Below, piece by piece: positions 17,791-26,813 of a stretch of DNA of 64,000 bases. The notes below the pieces were generated by a model. It saw nothing but the letters and a program-made list of their open reading frames with translations, had not been told where the DNA came from and searched no databases. Numbering within the stretch: position 1 is the first letter of the stretch; each line of letters starts with the position of its first letter. Both the position numbers and the translations under genes were made by a program. This DNA is from a bacterium (lineage in GTDB: Bacteria; Pseudomonadota; Alphaproteobacteria; Acetobacterales; Acetobacteraceae). The DNA lies in contig JAMFRO010000098.1 of the NCBI GenBank assembly GCA_026224825.1, forward strand, positions 17,846 to 81,845. Reading direction: 5' to 3'.

Positions 17791-19484
17791 GGAGCGGCGG
17801 TCCCGAAATGTTCCGTGATCTTGCCCTGCAATTCCGCCTTCAATTTCGCATCCGGGTGCAGCGAGAGGGCGCGCTGCCATTGGTAATCCGCCTGCAACGG
17901 CCGCCCCGCCTGCCAGAAGGCATCGCCCAGATGGCCGTTCACCTCGGCATCATCGGCGGAGAGCTGCACCGCCTGGGTGAGCAAGGTGATGGCCTGCTTC
18001 GTATTGCCCAGTTTCATCTCCACATAGCCCAGAGAATCAATCACCGCCCCGTCATTCGGGTCCAGCGCCACGGCTTTCGCCAGCATATCCTTGGCCTGGG
18101 GCAGATTCTGCCCATGCACCGCCCAGCTATAGGCCATGTAGTTGAGCACATAGGGCTGGCTGGGGGAGAGTTGCAGCGCCATCTGCATATCCGGCTGGGC
18201 TTTGTCCCAATGGCCGAGCTGGTCCTCGCAAATGCCACGGTAAAAAAACAGCGTCCAGGCGCCGGGCGGCGGGTTCGGCCCGAGTGCTGCAATAGCCTGG
18301 GTGTAATAGGGGATGGCCGCCTCGAACTGGCTGCCTTCACGCAGCGTATCGGCAATGCTGCTCAGCAGCGTCGGGTCATGCGGCGCGTTCACGAGCAGGC
18401 CGGTCAGCAGCGCCACAGCCTCATCCGTACGGTTGAGTGCCGCCAGCAGATTGGCCTGCTGGATCGCCGCCGGGGCATAGAGCGGGTCGGTTTTCGCAAC
18501 CGGCGCCAGAGTATCCAGCGCATTCTGCATCTGCACCGGGGTAGGCGGGGTTGCCGTGTTATCGGCCCCGGTCTGGGTATCGGCCAGCAGCAGCCGCGCG
18601 GCGGTTAGGTCCGGCCGCAACTGCAAGGCAAAGCGCAGGAAGGCGATGCGCAGCAGTGCCGCCTGCGGCTGGGTGAGCGAGCCGGCGAGGGTTAAATACG
18701 CCTCGGCCATGCCATCCGTGGCGCTGCCGATCACCGGCTTGTTCAACTGCATCTGCATCGCCGGCAGGGCGATGGCGAGGTCCGGGTGCACCGCCATCAG
18801 CGCCGAGAGCTCGGCCATGGCCTGGCCGTTCTGCCCCTGGCGCGTATCCCAGCTCGCCAATATCTGCGCCATGCGCAAATTGGGCTGGCTGCCGTCCACC
18901 GCGCCATATAATTGGGCCGCGTTCTTGGTATCGCCGGCGGCATCCGCGATAAGTGCCGCGTTCAGCACATATACCGCGCCGAAATTGCCGTTGTTGAAAT
19001 ACGGCCCGAGCCCGTTCAGCGCCGCCTGCTCATTGCCCTGGCCGTATTGCGCCCAGGCGATCAGCAGCGGCTTGATCAGCCCGGTGAGGTCATCCTGCGG
19101 CAGAGAGGTGAAATCCGCCTGCGCCGTGGCGAAATCCCCGGTGCTGGCGGCATGGTTGCCGAGCAGCATGGTGCCCAGCACGTTATGCGGCTGGCGCGAT
19201 GCCAGCGCGGTGGTGCCGGCATCGCCCGAGAGCACCCCGGCCATGAAGCCCTCGGAGATCAACTGCGCATTATCCGGTGCGGCATGCAGCGCGATGCGGT
19301 AATATCTGGCGGCCTGGGCGGGGTCGCCGGTATCATCGGCATAGCGCGCCGCCAGATAGGCGCCGTAGCCGGAGCTGGGCTGGCCTGAGCCCCCTATGGC
19401 GTTGAGCGGCCCGGCGGCACAGGCCGAGAGCAGGATACACAAAGCGGCGGCGCCGCGGCGCCCGGTCAGCGGAATCAGCTTCAT
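17787..19484 (-). CDS. Tetratricopeptide-repeat lipoprotein
   Basis: A 565-residue protein with a lipoprotein signal peptide (MKLIPLTGRRGAAALCILLSAC; lipobox LSAC) and then many TPR-like helical pairs, for example YRIALHAAPDNAQL, YTQAIAALGPNPP, DMQMALQLSPSQP and LTQAVQLSADDAEVNGHLGDA. Such proteins are scaffolds in the envelope; the ispE-TPR neighbourhood is widespread in Alphaproteobacteria but no function is established. ATG 19484 was chosen for the signal peptide and a GGGG upstream. It overlaps ispE by 4 bp and is divergent from apaG. Confidence 0.83.
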   Translation of the reverse strand: MKLIPLTGRRGAAALCILLSACAAGPLNAIGGSGQPSSGYGAYLAARYADDTGDPAQAARYYRIALHAAPDNAQLISEGFMAGVLSGDAGTTALASRQPHNVLGTMLLGNHAASTGDFATAQADFTSLPQDDLTGLIKPLLIAWAQYGQGNEQAALNGLGPYFNNGNFGAVYVLNAALIADAAGDTKNAAQLYGAVDGSQPNLRMAQILASWDTRQGQNGQAMAELSALMAVHPDLAIALPAMQMQLNKPVIGSATDGMAEAYLTLAGSLTQPQAALLRIAFLRFALQLRPDLTAARLLLADTQTGADNTATPPTPVQMQNALDTLAPVAKTDPLYAPAAIQQANLLAALNRTDEAVALLTGLLVNAPHDPTLLSSIADTLREGSQFEAAIPYYTQAIAALGPNPPPGAWTLFFYRGICEDQLGHWDKAQPDMQMALQLSPSQPYVLNYMAYSWAVHGQNLPQAKDMLAKAVALDPNDGAVIDSLGYVEMKLGNTKQAITLLTQAVQLSADDAEVNGHLGDAFWQAGRPLQADYQWQRALSLHPDAKLKAELQGKITEHFGTAAP

Positions 19485-19569
19485 ACCCCAAGCTGTAGCA
19501 GCGGATTCGTCCTCCGCAAAACTTGCGGCCCGCTTGTGGCTGTATGTGCATTGCGATAGCGTCATCCGC

Positions 19570-19974
19570 ATGCCGCAAGCTTTCGAGGCCGTTACACAAG
19601 ACATCACCGTACGCGTTCAGGTGTTCTACCTGGCGGAGCAATCCGTGCCGGAATCGGCTGATTATAAATGGGCCTATCAGGTCACCATCATCAATGCCGG
19701 GCACGGCACGGTGCAATTGCTGCGCCGTACTTGGCACATCACCGATGCCCAGGGGCGGGTGCAGCATGTGCATGGCGAGGGTGTGGTGGGCCAGCAGCCG
19801 GTGCTGCGCCCCGGCGAGCAATATGAATACACCTCCGGCACACCGCTCGGCACGCCCTCGGGCTTCATGACCGGCCAGTATCACATGCAGGCGCTGCCCT
19901 CAGGCGATGCGTTCGACATCGAGATACCAGCCTTCAGCCTGGACAGCCCGTTCCAGAATACGAGCCTGCACTAA
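19570..19974 (+). CDS. apaG: ApaG (Co2+/Mg2+ efflux-associated) protein
   Basis: A 134-residue all-beta protein: TQDITVRVQVFYLAEQS, YKWAYQVTIINAGHGTVQLLRRTWHITDA(G) with the conserved YxI-N pattern, GVVGQQPVLRPGEQYEYTSG and FDIEIPAFSL. Length and motifs match ApaG; its biochemical role is unsettled (phenotypes in cobalt/magnesium tolerance; related to the F-box protein ApaG/FBxo3 domain). ATG 19570, 85 bp from the divergent TPR lipoprotein start. A palindromic element starts immediately after the stop. Confidence 0.93.
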   Translation: MPQAFEAVTQDITVRVQVFYLAEQSVPESADYKWAYQVTIINAGHGTVQLLRRTWHITDAQGRVQHVHGEGVVGQQPVLRPGEQYEYTSGTPLGTPSGFMTGQYHMQALPSGDAFDIEIPAFSLDSPFQNTSLH

Positions 19975-20087
19975 GAGCCCGTTTCAAAAGCCCTACACAC
20001 GCCCCCATCATCCCCGCGCCCCCTCCCGTCATCCCCGCCTGCGCGGGGATGACGGGAGGGGGCCGGGATCACGTCTAAAACAGGCTC
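19975..20087. repeat. MITE-like palindromic element (113 bp) with nested 20-bp palindrome
   Basis: Outer ends GAGCCCGTTTCAAAAG (19975-19990) and the complement of GAGCCTGTTTTAGACG (20072-20087) are imperfect inverted repeats (12 of 16). Nested inside, 20019-20038 and 20043-20062 are perfect 20-bp arms of the GCGGGGATGACGGG palindrome with a four-base loop (copy 3). The element begins directly after the apaG stop codon. Size and ends resemble the 111-bp unit at 62251. No reading frame inside. Confidence 0.75.
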
Positions 20088-20219
20088 TGCACCATCCCCG
20101 GAGCAGCGTTTTTTACAGATCTCGAATACCCCCGCGAATTCCTGGGTTGCGGGATTTGCCCCTTGCTCATATCTGTACCCTTGGGTTCTGTTGGCCCGCA
20201 GCTTTAGGGAGACGCCTCG

Positions 20220-20882
20220 TTGAATATTCACACACCCGCCGGGAAGCTCGCCAAGGCCGGCAGCAAGAAATCCGCCGCCAAAGCCGCGGCCGCCAAAAAG
20301 CCGAGCCGGGCCGAGGCCGAGGCCGCCATCCGCGTGCTGCTGCTCTGGGCCGGTGACGACCCGGAGCGCGAGGGCCTGCGCGACACGCCCGCCCGTGTCG
20401 CCCGCTCCTACGAGGAGTTTTTCCAAGGCTACGGGGAAGATCCCGAGGCCCTGCTGGCCCGCACCTTCGAGGAAACCGAGGGCTACGATGAAATGGTCGT
20501 GCTGCGCGACATCCGCCTCGAGAGCCATTGCGAGCATCATATGGTGCCCATCATCGGCCGCGTGCATGTGGCGTATATGCCCGGCACCCGCGTGGTCGGC
20601 ATCTCCAAACTGGCCCGGGTGGTGGATGCCTACGCCCGCCGCTTCCAGATCCAGGAAAAACTGACGGCGCAAATAGCCAACACCATCCAGGAGGTGCTGC
20701 AGCCGCGCGGTGTCGCCGTGGTCATCGAGGCCAACCACCAGTGCATGTCCACCCGCGGCGTGCATAAGCCGGGTGCCTCGATGGTGACGAGCCGTATGCT
20801 GGGCGCCTTCCGCGATGACCCCTCCACGCGGAAAGAGTTTCTCTCCATGATCTCGCCGCGCTCCTGCACCTCGGCGGATTAA
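20220..20882 (+). CDS. folE: GTP cyclohydrolase I
   Basis: A 220-residue type I enzyme making 7,8-dihydroneopterin triphosphate from GTP, the first folate step. Zinc and active-site motifs: [16 protein letters not shown] (Cys/His ligands), [15 protein letters not shown], and [14 protein letters not shown]. The start is TTG at 20220 with AGGGAG eight bases upstream; about 30 lysine/alanine-rich residues precede the core, a low-complexity extension. It acts before FolB, encoded at 10848. Confidence 0.96.
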   Translation: MNIHTPAGKLAKAGSKKSAAKAAAAKKPSRAEAEAAIRVLLLWAGDDPEREGLRDTPARVARSYEEFFQGYGEDPEALLARTFEETEGYDEMVVLRDIRLESHCEHHMVPIIGRVHVAYMPGTRVVGISKLARVVDAYARRFQIQEKLTAQIANTIQEVLQPRGVAVVIEANHQCMSTRGVHKPGASMVTSRMLGAFRDDPSTRKEFLSMISPRSCTSAD

Positions 20883-20901
20883 GGCCGCATGGGCGGGAGA
20901 C

Positions 20902-21393
20902 ATGCTCATCCGCCCATTCCAACCCGCTGACGCGCCCGCTCTGGCAGCCTTGTTCCACGCATCGGTCCGCCAGGGCGGCAGCCGCGACTATTCAGCCGCG
21001 CAGGTTGCGGCATGGAGCCCTGCCCCGCCCGACCCGGCGAAATATATCCGCCAGGCCACAGGGCGCGTTTTTTTCGTCGCCGTGAATGAGGTGGCCGAGC
21101 CGGTCGGCTATGGAGTTCTCGAACCAAGTGGCCATATCGACCATCTTTATTGCCGCCCGGATGTCATCGGCACGGGCATCGGCGGGGCGCTGTGTGCGGA
21201 GCTTGAAAATGCCGCGCGGAAAAGCGGGATGCGCCTTCTGTTCACCGAAGCCAGCGAAGCCGCGCGCCGCCTGTTTGCGCGCCGGGGATTTACCGTCGAG
21301 CGCCGCAACGATTTCATCATCAACGGTGTCGCCATCCATAATTACCGGATGAGCAAGCCGCTCTGCCCCGCCCCTGGCATCCTGCCCGCATAA
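20902..21393 (+). CDS. GNAT-family N-acetyltransferase
   Basis: A 163-residue protein with the GNAT pattern: MLIRPFQPADAPALAALFH, HIDHLYCRPDVIGTGIGGAL (acetyl-CoA loop, degenerate R/Q-x-x-G-x-G/A as VIGTGIGG), LLFTEASEAARRLFARRGF and ERRNDFIINGVAIHNYRMSK. This arrangement matches the YafP/PA4534-like putative acetyltransferases; the acceptor is unknown. It begins 19 bp after folE and may be co-transcribed with it. Confidence 0.85.
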   Translation: MLIRPFQPADAPALAALFHASVRQGGSRDYSAAQVAAWSPAPPDPAKYIRQATGRVFFVAVNEVAEPVGYGVLEPSGHIDHLYCRPDVIGTGIGGALCAELENAARKSGMRLLFTEASEAARRLFARRGFTVERRNDFIINGVAIHNYRMSKPLCPAPGILPA

Positions 21394-21424
21394 GCAGTAT
21401 TCCGCCGCGCAACAGGAGCCTTAA

Positions 21425-22456
21425 ATGCCGCAAGTCACCGCCGCCAGCCCGCCAAACCGCCGCCTCGTGGCAGGCTGGTTGTTTCTCCTTGCGTTCATGA
21501 TCTGGGTTATGGTCGGCATCGGCGGCTATACGCGCGACACCGGCTCGGGCCTCTCGATCATGGACTGGGCCCCGATCATGGGTGCCCTGCCGCCGCTGTC
21601 CGATGCCGCCTGGAACGCGGTTTTCGCCAAATACCAGACCATCTCGCAGTATAAAATCCTGCACCAGGGCATGGATCTGGCCGGGTTCAAGCAACTGTTC
21701 TGGCCCGAATATATCCACCGCCTCTGGGGGCGGCTTATGGGCGCGGTGCTGCTGCTCCCCCTCATCGCCTTCGCCCTCACTGGCCGTATCGAAAAACGCC
21801 TCATCCCCTGGCTGGTGCTGCTGTTCATCCTGGGCGGGCTGCAAGGCGCCATCGGCTGGTTCATGGTTAGCTCGGGCTTCTTCCCCAACTCCGTCGCGGT
21901 CGAGCCCTGGCGCCTGTCCCTTCACTTCTTCGCCGCCATGTTCCTGCTGGGCGCGGTGCTGTGGACGGCGCTGAACGTGCAATCCCCCGAGCCCGCCCGC
22001 TACCCCGGGTGCAAAGGCATCAAACGCCTCACCATCGGCGCTCTGCATCTGCTCCTGCTCGCCATGTTCGGCGGCACCTTCGTCTCCGGCATACACGGCA
22101 TCACCGCGTTTGACCCGGCGCATGGCATCGGCACCGGCCAGCCCCCGCCGCATTGGCCTTTCAGCGGCATTTTCACCGATACCGCCACCATCATCTTTGA
22201 CCACCAGATGCTGGCCGTGCTGGCGACCATCCTCATCCTCTTCCTCACCGTGCAAACCCTGCGCCGCAACGCTCCCACCCCGGTGCGCGATGCGGCGCTC
22301 ATCGCCGGCGGGCTGGTGCTGCTGCAATTCATCCTCGGCTTCGCCGCCCTCATGTCCAAAATGCTCGGCCTCGGCGTGGTGCATCAGATGAACGCGGTGC
22401 TGCTGCTCAGCGCCCTGCTGCTCCTCACGCACCGGCTGCGCGGCGCCACCAAGTGA
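21425..22456 (+). CDS. ctaA: Heme A synthase (COX15/CtaA), catalytic copy
   Basis: A 343-residue protein with eight predicted membrane helices in two homologous halves. It has GGYTRDTGSGLSIMDWAPIMG and the four heme-ligand histidines expected for COX15: H98 in WPEYIHRLWGR (with E95), H167 in RLSLHFFAAMF, H260 in FDHQMLAVLA and H320 in GVVHQMNAVL. It oxidises the C8 methyl of heme O to heme A for a-type oxidases. Overlaps the next gene, a diverged paralogue, by 4 bp (GTGA). Confidence 0.95.
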   Translation: MPQVTAASPPNRRLVAGWLFLLAFMIWVMVGIGGYTRDTGSGLSIMDWAPIMGALPPLSDAAWNAVFAKYQTISQYKILHQGMDLAGFKQLFWPEYIHRLWGRLMGAVLLLPLIAFALTGRIEKRLIPWLVLLFILGGLQGAIGWFMVSSGFFPNSVAVEPWRLSLHFFAAMFLLGAVLWTALNVQSPEPARYPGCKGIKRLTIGALHLLLLAMFGGTFVSGIHGITAFDPAHGIGTGQPPPHWPFSGIFTDTATIIFDHQMLAVLATILILFLTVQTLRRNAPTPVRDAALIAGGLVLLQFILGFAALMSKMLGLGVVHQMNAVLLLSALLLLTHRLRGATK

Positions 22457-23451
22457 AGCCCGACAAGGTACTGGGCAACTGGTGCCTGATGCTTGCGGCG
22501 ATGGTGTTCGGCATGGTGGTGGGTGGCGGCCATGTCCGCACCATCGGCGCGGGATTTTCGATAGAGGTCTGGCGCCCCGTCACCGGATTCATCCCGCCGA
22601 TGAACGCCGCTGACTGGTCCACCCTCTTCGGCCTGTTCCAAAAAACCGCGCTCTACCAATCTCACCCCATCACCCTGGCCCAGTACAAATCCCTGTTCTG
22701 GCCGATGTTCTTCGACCGCAACTGGGGCCGGCTGATGGCTGTGGCTTTTCTGCTCCCCTTTGCCTGGTTCACCGCCACCGGCCGCCTGCGCGGCCGTGCT
22801 CTGCTATGGATGGGCTCCATCTTCGCCCTCGGCGCGCTCCAGGCGTTTTACGGCTGGTACATGGTGCTCCAGGGCCTGCAACCCGGCGTGCTTTCCCCGC
22901 CGCCCGCCTGGGCCGCCCCGCATCTCCTCTCCGCCATGCTTATTTTTGCGGCTTTGCTCTGGACCGGCCTGGCTTTCCGCACCCCCCAGCCCGCGCCCGT
23001 GGAAAATGCCGCCCGCCTGCGGCACTGGACCAGTGCCAGCATCCTGCTCCTTTTCGCCACCATGGGCTTCGGCGCGCTCGTCGCCACCACCAACGCCATC
23101 ACCGTCTATAACTCCTTCCCCACCATGGACGGTCACTGGCTCCCCCCCGCGATTTTTGCTCCCGGCCCCTTTTGGGCAAACCAGGCCACCGTCCAATTCT
23201 GCCACCGCCTGCTCGCCACCATCACGGCATTCGTGGTCCTCGCCACCGCCATCCTCGGCCTGCGCACAACCCTGCCCCCCGCCCTGCGGGACAATTTTCT
23301 GCTCCTGGCCGGGCTGGTCGCGTTGCAATATCTGCTGGGCATGACCACCATCGTGCTAGGCAGCAACAACCTCGGCTATATCCATGAGCTAACCGCCGTG
23401 CTGCTGTTCGCCACCGCCATCACCGCCCGCCACAAACTGCGCGGGACCTAA
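22453..23451 (+). CDS. Diverged COX15/CtaA paralogue lacking the first heme-ligand His
   Basis: A 332-residue membrane protein aligning end to end with the preceding CtaA. GTG start at 22453 inside the upstream stop. Three of the four ligand histidines remain: H157 (AAPHLLSAML), H251 (QFCHRLLATI) and H311 (GYIHELTAVL). The fourth position is WPMFFDRNWGR, so both the conserved Glu (to Met85) and the His (to Asp88) are gone, and the TRxTGSGLS loop reads VRTIGAGFS. It is therefore unlikely to catalyse heme A formation as a stand-alone enzyme; it may be a heme-binding partner of the first copy or a different heme protein. Confidence 0.87.
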   Translation: MKPDKVLGNWCLMLAAMVFGMVVGGGHVRTIGAGFSIEVWRPVTGFIPPMNAADWSTLFGLFQKTALYQSHPITLAQYKSLFWPMFFDRNWGRLMAVAFLLPFAWFTATGRLRGRALLWMGSIFALGALQAFYGWYMVLQGLQPGVLSPPPAWAAPHLLSAMLIFAALLWTGLAFRTPQPAPVENAARLRHWTSASILLLFATMGFGALVATTNAITVYNSFPTMDGHWLPPAIFAPGPFWANQATVQFCHRLLATITAFVVLATAILGLRTTLPPALRDNFLLLAGLVALQYLLGMTTIVLGSNNLGYIHELTAVLLFATAITARHKLRGT

Positions 23452-23462
23452 GGAGCCACCCC

Positions 23463-24899
23463 ATGACCGAAGCCCTCACCACCGCCACCGAACTGTTCCA
23501 CGGCGCTGCGGGGCTGGACCCGGATGCCGCCGTAAAACTCATCGCCCCGGCCCTCGACGGCACCGATGACGGCGAGCTTTTCCTCGAATACCGCGAATCC
23601 GAATCCATCTCGCTGGACGACGGCCGCATCCGCGCCGCCAGTTTCGACACCCGCCGCGGCTTCGGCCTGCGCGCCGTGCTGGGTGAGGCCGCTTATTTCG
23701 CCCATGCCGGCGAGATCAACACCGAATCCCTCGCCCGCGCGGCGGAGACCATCCGCGTCGCCAAATCCCGCGAGCTCTCGGTGGTTGCCGCCGGCCCCGC
23801 CGGAGCAAAAACCCCGCTCTACGCCGGGGTGAACCCGCTGGCCGAAGCGCCCTTCGCCACCCGCGCCGAGCTGCTGCAGCAAATCGACGCCTTCGCCCGC
23901 GCCGCCGACCCGCGCGTGGTGCAGGTGATGGCCAGCATCGCCGGTGAGTGGCAGGTGATCGAGATTCTTCGCGCCGACGCCAGCCGGGTCGCGGATATAC
24001 GCCCCCTGGTCCGCCTCAACGTCTCGGTGGTGCTGGAACAGAACGGCCGCCGCGAATCCGGCAGCCATGGCGCCGGCGGGCGCACCAGCTACAGCGCCGT
24101 CACCGGCACGGATTTCTGGCAGAACGCCGTGCGCGAGGCCATCCGCCAGGCCGAGGTCAACCTCGCCTCCATCCCCGCCCCCGCCGGGGAAATGGAAGTG
24201 GTTCTGGGCGCCGGCTGGCCCGGCATTCTGCTGCACGAGGCCATCGGCCATGGCCTGGAAGGCGATTTCAACCGCAAGCAGACCTCCGCCTTCTCCGGCC
24301 TCATGGGCAGCCGCGTGGCCAGCAAAGGCGTCACCGTCATCGACGACGGCACCATCCCCGACCGCCGCGGCTCCCTCACCATCGACGACGAAGGCACCCC
24401 CACCTCGCGCACCACCCTCATCGAGGACGGCATTCTCGTCGGCTTCATCCAGGACCGCCAGAACGCAAGGCTGATGAACATGCGCTCCACCGGCAACGGC
24501 CGCCGGCAGTCCTACGCCCATGCCCCCATGCCGCGCATGACCAACACCATCATGCTCGGCGGCGATGCCAGCCCGGAAGACATGATCAAATCCGTGAAGC
24601 GCGGGTTATATGCCGTGAACTTTGGCGGCGGCCAGGTCGACATCACCTCCGGCAAATTCGTCTTCTCCGCCGCCGAGGCCTACCTCATCGAGGACGGCAA
24701 GATCGGCGCCCCGGTCAAAGGCGCCACCCTCATCGGCAACGGGCCCGACGCACTCACCCGCGTGGAGATGATCGGCAATGACCTGGCGCTGGACCCCGGC
24801 ATCGGCACCTGCGGCAAGAACGGCCAGGGCGTGCCGGTGGGCGTCGGCCAGCCCACGATCAAACTCTCGGGTCTTACGGTTGGCGGTACCGCCGCCTAA
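23463..24899 (+). CDS. tldD: Metalloprotease TldD
   Basis: A 478-residue protein of the TldD/PmbA family. The zinc motif HEAIGH (in LLHEAIGHGLEGDFNRK) and the C-terminal metal-ligand Cys in DPGIGTCGKNGQGVPVGVGQP are present. TldD with TldE (PmbA) forms a heterodimeric protease that degrades unfolded peptides and matures peptides such as microcin B17 in other bacteria. No tldE is in the window. Follows the ctaA paralogue by 11 bp with GGAG upstream of ATG. Confidence 0.96.
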   Translation: MTEALTTATELFHGAAGLDPDAAVKLIAPALDGTDDGELFLEYRESESISLDDGRIRAASFDTRRGFGLRAVLGEAAYFAHAGEINTESLARAAETIRVAKSRELSVVAAGPAGAKTPLYAGVNPLAEAPFATRAELLQQIDAFARAADPRVVQVMASIAGEWQVIEILRADASRVADIRPLVRLNVSVVLEQNGRRESGSHGAGGRTSYSAVTGTDFWQNAVREAIRQAEVNLASIPAPAGEMEVVLGAGWPGILLHEAIGHGLEGDFNRKQTSAFSGLMGSRVASKGVTVIDDGTIPDRRGSLTIDDEGTPTSRTTLIEDGILVGFIQDRQNARLMNMRSTGNGRRQSYAHAPMPRMTNTIMLGGDASPEDMIKSVKRGLYAVNFGGGQVDITSGKFVFSAAEAYLIEDGKIGAPVKGATLIGNGPDALTRVEMIGNDLALDPGIGTCGKNGQGVPVGVGQPTIKLSGLTVGGTAA

Positions 24900-24999
24900 A
24901 ACCATTGGCATGTCGGTTATTGCAGGCTTTGCCGGACCATGCTAGGCTCCGTGCATAATCACCCGCCCATCATGGGCGCCGCCTGAAGGAGAGAACGCC

Positions 25000-26265
25000 A
25001 TGTCCGACACTAAAATCGCGGAACTCGCGACCGACGCCAAAAAATACTGGTCCGACGGCGGCTATGCGCCGGGCGGCCTTCTGCGTGAGGTCGATTACGC
25101 CTCGCAATCCAACGGCCTGGACCCGATGTTCGCCGGCATCAAAATCGTCGATTGCGATACCCATGTGACCGAAGCGCCGGACATGTTCACCTCGCGCGCC
25201 CCGGCCAAGTTCAAAGGCAAGGTGCCTGAGGTCCGCCGCGTCAACGGCGTGGACCGCTGGTACGTCGGCGACCGTAATTTCGGCTCGCTCGGCGGCAATG
25301 TCATCCGCAAGGACAACAACAAGCTGCTCGGCCGCCTGGCGTTCCCCACCATCGATGAAGGCCATACCGGCGCCTGGGACACCAAGGCCCGCCTGCAGTC
25401 CATGGATGACATGGGCGTGTATGCGCAGATCTGCTTCCAGAATTCCGGCGTCACCCAGGCCGGCTCGCTGATGGCCCTGGGCGATGACGAACTCGCCGTC
25501 ACCATCATCAAAATCTATAACGACGCCGCCGCCGAGCGCCAGCAGGAATCCGGCCAGCGCCTGTTCACCATGGCGCATCTGCCGCTGTGGAACCAGGCCG
25601 AGTTGCTGGCCGAAGCCAAGCGCGCGCTGGACATCGGGCTCAAAGGCTTCGTGCTGCCCGACACCCCCGAACGTCTCGGCCTGCCCTCCTTCAACGAGGA
25701 ATATTGGACGCCGTTCCTGGATCTGTGCGAACAATCCGGCGCGCCGCTCAACTTCCATCTGAATGCCGCCATCGACCCGAACACGCTGACCTGGAAGGGC
25801 TTCGAGTTCGAACAGACCCTCTCCGTCGTTGCCACCATGTACTCCATCGGTAACGCCGCCACACTCGGCAACTGGATCGTCTCCGGCCGTCTGGACCGCC
25901 ACCCGAAGCTAAAGATCGGCCTGATCGAAAGCGGCATGGGCTGGGTGCCCTTCGCCGTCGAGGCGCTGGAACACCAGTTCGACGAAATGCTGGCCGGTAA
26001 GAAAGCGCTGCTGAAGCGCCGCCCCTGGCAGTATTTCCGCGACCATTTCTTCGTCACCTTCTGGTTCGAAACCGTGGCGCCGAAACTGCTGCTGGAAACC
26101 ATCGGCGAAGACAACGTGCTGTTCGAAACCGACTTCCCGCACCCGACCTCGCTCTATCCGGGCGTGCAGGCGCATATCGTCGATGTGCTCGGCGGCTACT
26201 CGCCGGCAATCCAAAAGAAGGTGCTGCAAAGCAACGCAGCCCGCCTCTACAACCTGCCCTTCTAA
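25000..26265 (+). CDS. Amidohydrolase-2 family protein (ACMSD-like TIM barrel)
   Basis: A 421-residue metal-dependent hydrolase/decarboxylase-fold protein. Ligands seen: DCDTHVTEAPD at the first strand (in place of HxH, as in some family members), NFHLNAAID, LIESGMGWVPF and the C-terminal FETDFPHPTSLYPG with the catalytic Asp. The family includes ACMS decarboxylase and gamma-resorcylate decarboxylase; the substrate cannot be set from the sequence. GGAGAG lies eight bases upstream of ATG. 100 bp after tldD, 47 bp before a small orphan. Confidence 0.85.
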   Translation: MSDTKIAELATDAKKYWSDGGYAPGGLLREVDYASQSNGLDPMFAGIKIVDCDTHVTEAPDMFTSRAPAKFKGKVPEVRRVNGVDRWYVGDRNFGSLGGNVIRKDNNKLLGRLAFPTIDEGHTGAWDTKARLQSMDDMGVYAQICFQNSGVTQAGSLMALGDDELAVTIIKIYNDAAAERQQESGQRLFTMAHLPLWNQAELLAEAKRALDIGLKGFVLPDTPERLGLPSFNEEYWTPFLDLCEQSGAPLNFHLNAAIDPNTLTWKGFEFEQTLSVVATMYSIGNAATLGNWIVSGRLDRHPKLKIGLIESGMGWVPFAVEALEHQFDEMLAGKKALLKRRPWQYFRDHFFVTFWFETVAPKLLLETIGEDNVLFETDFPHPTSLYPGVQAHIVDVLGGYSPAIQKKVLQSNAARLYNLPF

Positions 26266-26312
26266 GGGCAGGTTACTTCCGAAACGAAATGCGGCGGCCG
26301 AAGGAATGAACC

Positions 26313-26579
26313 ATGACTGACAAACCGGAAAATCAAACCGAAGCCGCCGCCGAACGTATCGTCAAACTCGAAGAAGAACTCGAAGCCGGCGGCACCGCCG
26401 TACACGCCCAGGACGCCCTGGCCCTGGCCCGCGCCCGCCTGCACGAATGGGTGGACAGCGTAACCGCCACAGTCATCTCCCCAGGCCTCGGCCGCGTAAC
26501 CCTGATCCACGCCAACGGCCACCAATCCTCCATCACCTCCCCCGAACTGCCCTTCACCCTGAGCAAGTCGGCCTCTTAG
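26313..26579 (+). CDS. Small hypothetical protein (88 aa)
   Basis: An 88-residue soluble protein that I do not recognise. It has a charged N-terminal helix (IVKLEEELEAGG), a second helix (ALALARARLHEWVDSV) and then a short beta-like part (ATVISPGLGRVTLIHANG). ATG with AAGGA upstream (GAAGGAATGAACC). It follows the amidohydrolase on the same strand and may be co-transcribed. Its stop is three bases before the left arm of nested palindrome copy A. Confidence 0.6.
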   Translation: MTDKPENQTEAAAERIVKLEEELEAGGTAVHAQDALALARARLHEWVDSVTATVISPGLGRVTLIHANGHQSSITSPELPFTLSKSAS

Positions 26580-26582
26580 GGC

Positions 26583-26809
26583 TGGGTGTTTGTGAGGAAA
26601 AAGGCCAGGGCTCTGCCCTGGACCCGCCAAGGGCCGAAGGGCCCTTGGATCCCGCTACTTAAGACTTAAAAAAGAGGCCTGCCACTTCGGTGTTTCAAAC
26701 ACCGGGGAGGCAGGCCTCTTTTTTAAGTCTTCAACTAATGGGGGTCTGGGGCCTCAGGCCCCAGCGGGGTCAGGGGCGGAGCCCCAGCCTTTTTCCTTAC
26801 AAACACCCA
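26583..26809. repeat. Nested modular palindrome, copy A, between convergent genes
   Basis: Outer arms 26583-26605 and 26787-26809 match at 22 of 23 bases (GTGTTTG...GGAAAAAGGC). Inner arms 26661-26683 and 26709-26731 are a perfect 23-bp stem (AGACTTAAAAAAGAGGCC core), around CGGTGTTTCAAACACCG (26688-26704). Secondary hairpins lie in the arms: CCAGGGC-tct-GCCCTGG, CCAAGGGCC-GGCCCTTGG, CTGGGGCCTCAGGCCCCAG and GGGGCGGAGCCCC. With T-runs on both strands it should end transcription of both flanking genes, whose stops are 3 and 4 bases outside the arms. Confidence 0.93.
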
Positions 26810-26813
26810 CCCC

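Noticed and set aside
26583..26809. CRISPR array or IS element at the repeat-rich gene junctions
   Set aside because: Repeats are concentric palindromes, not regularly spaced direct repeats, and there is no transposase or cas gene in the window.
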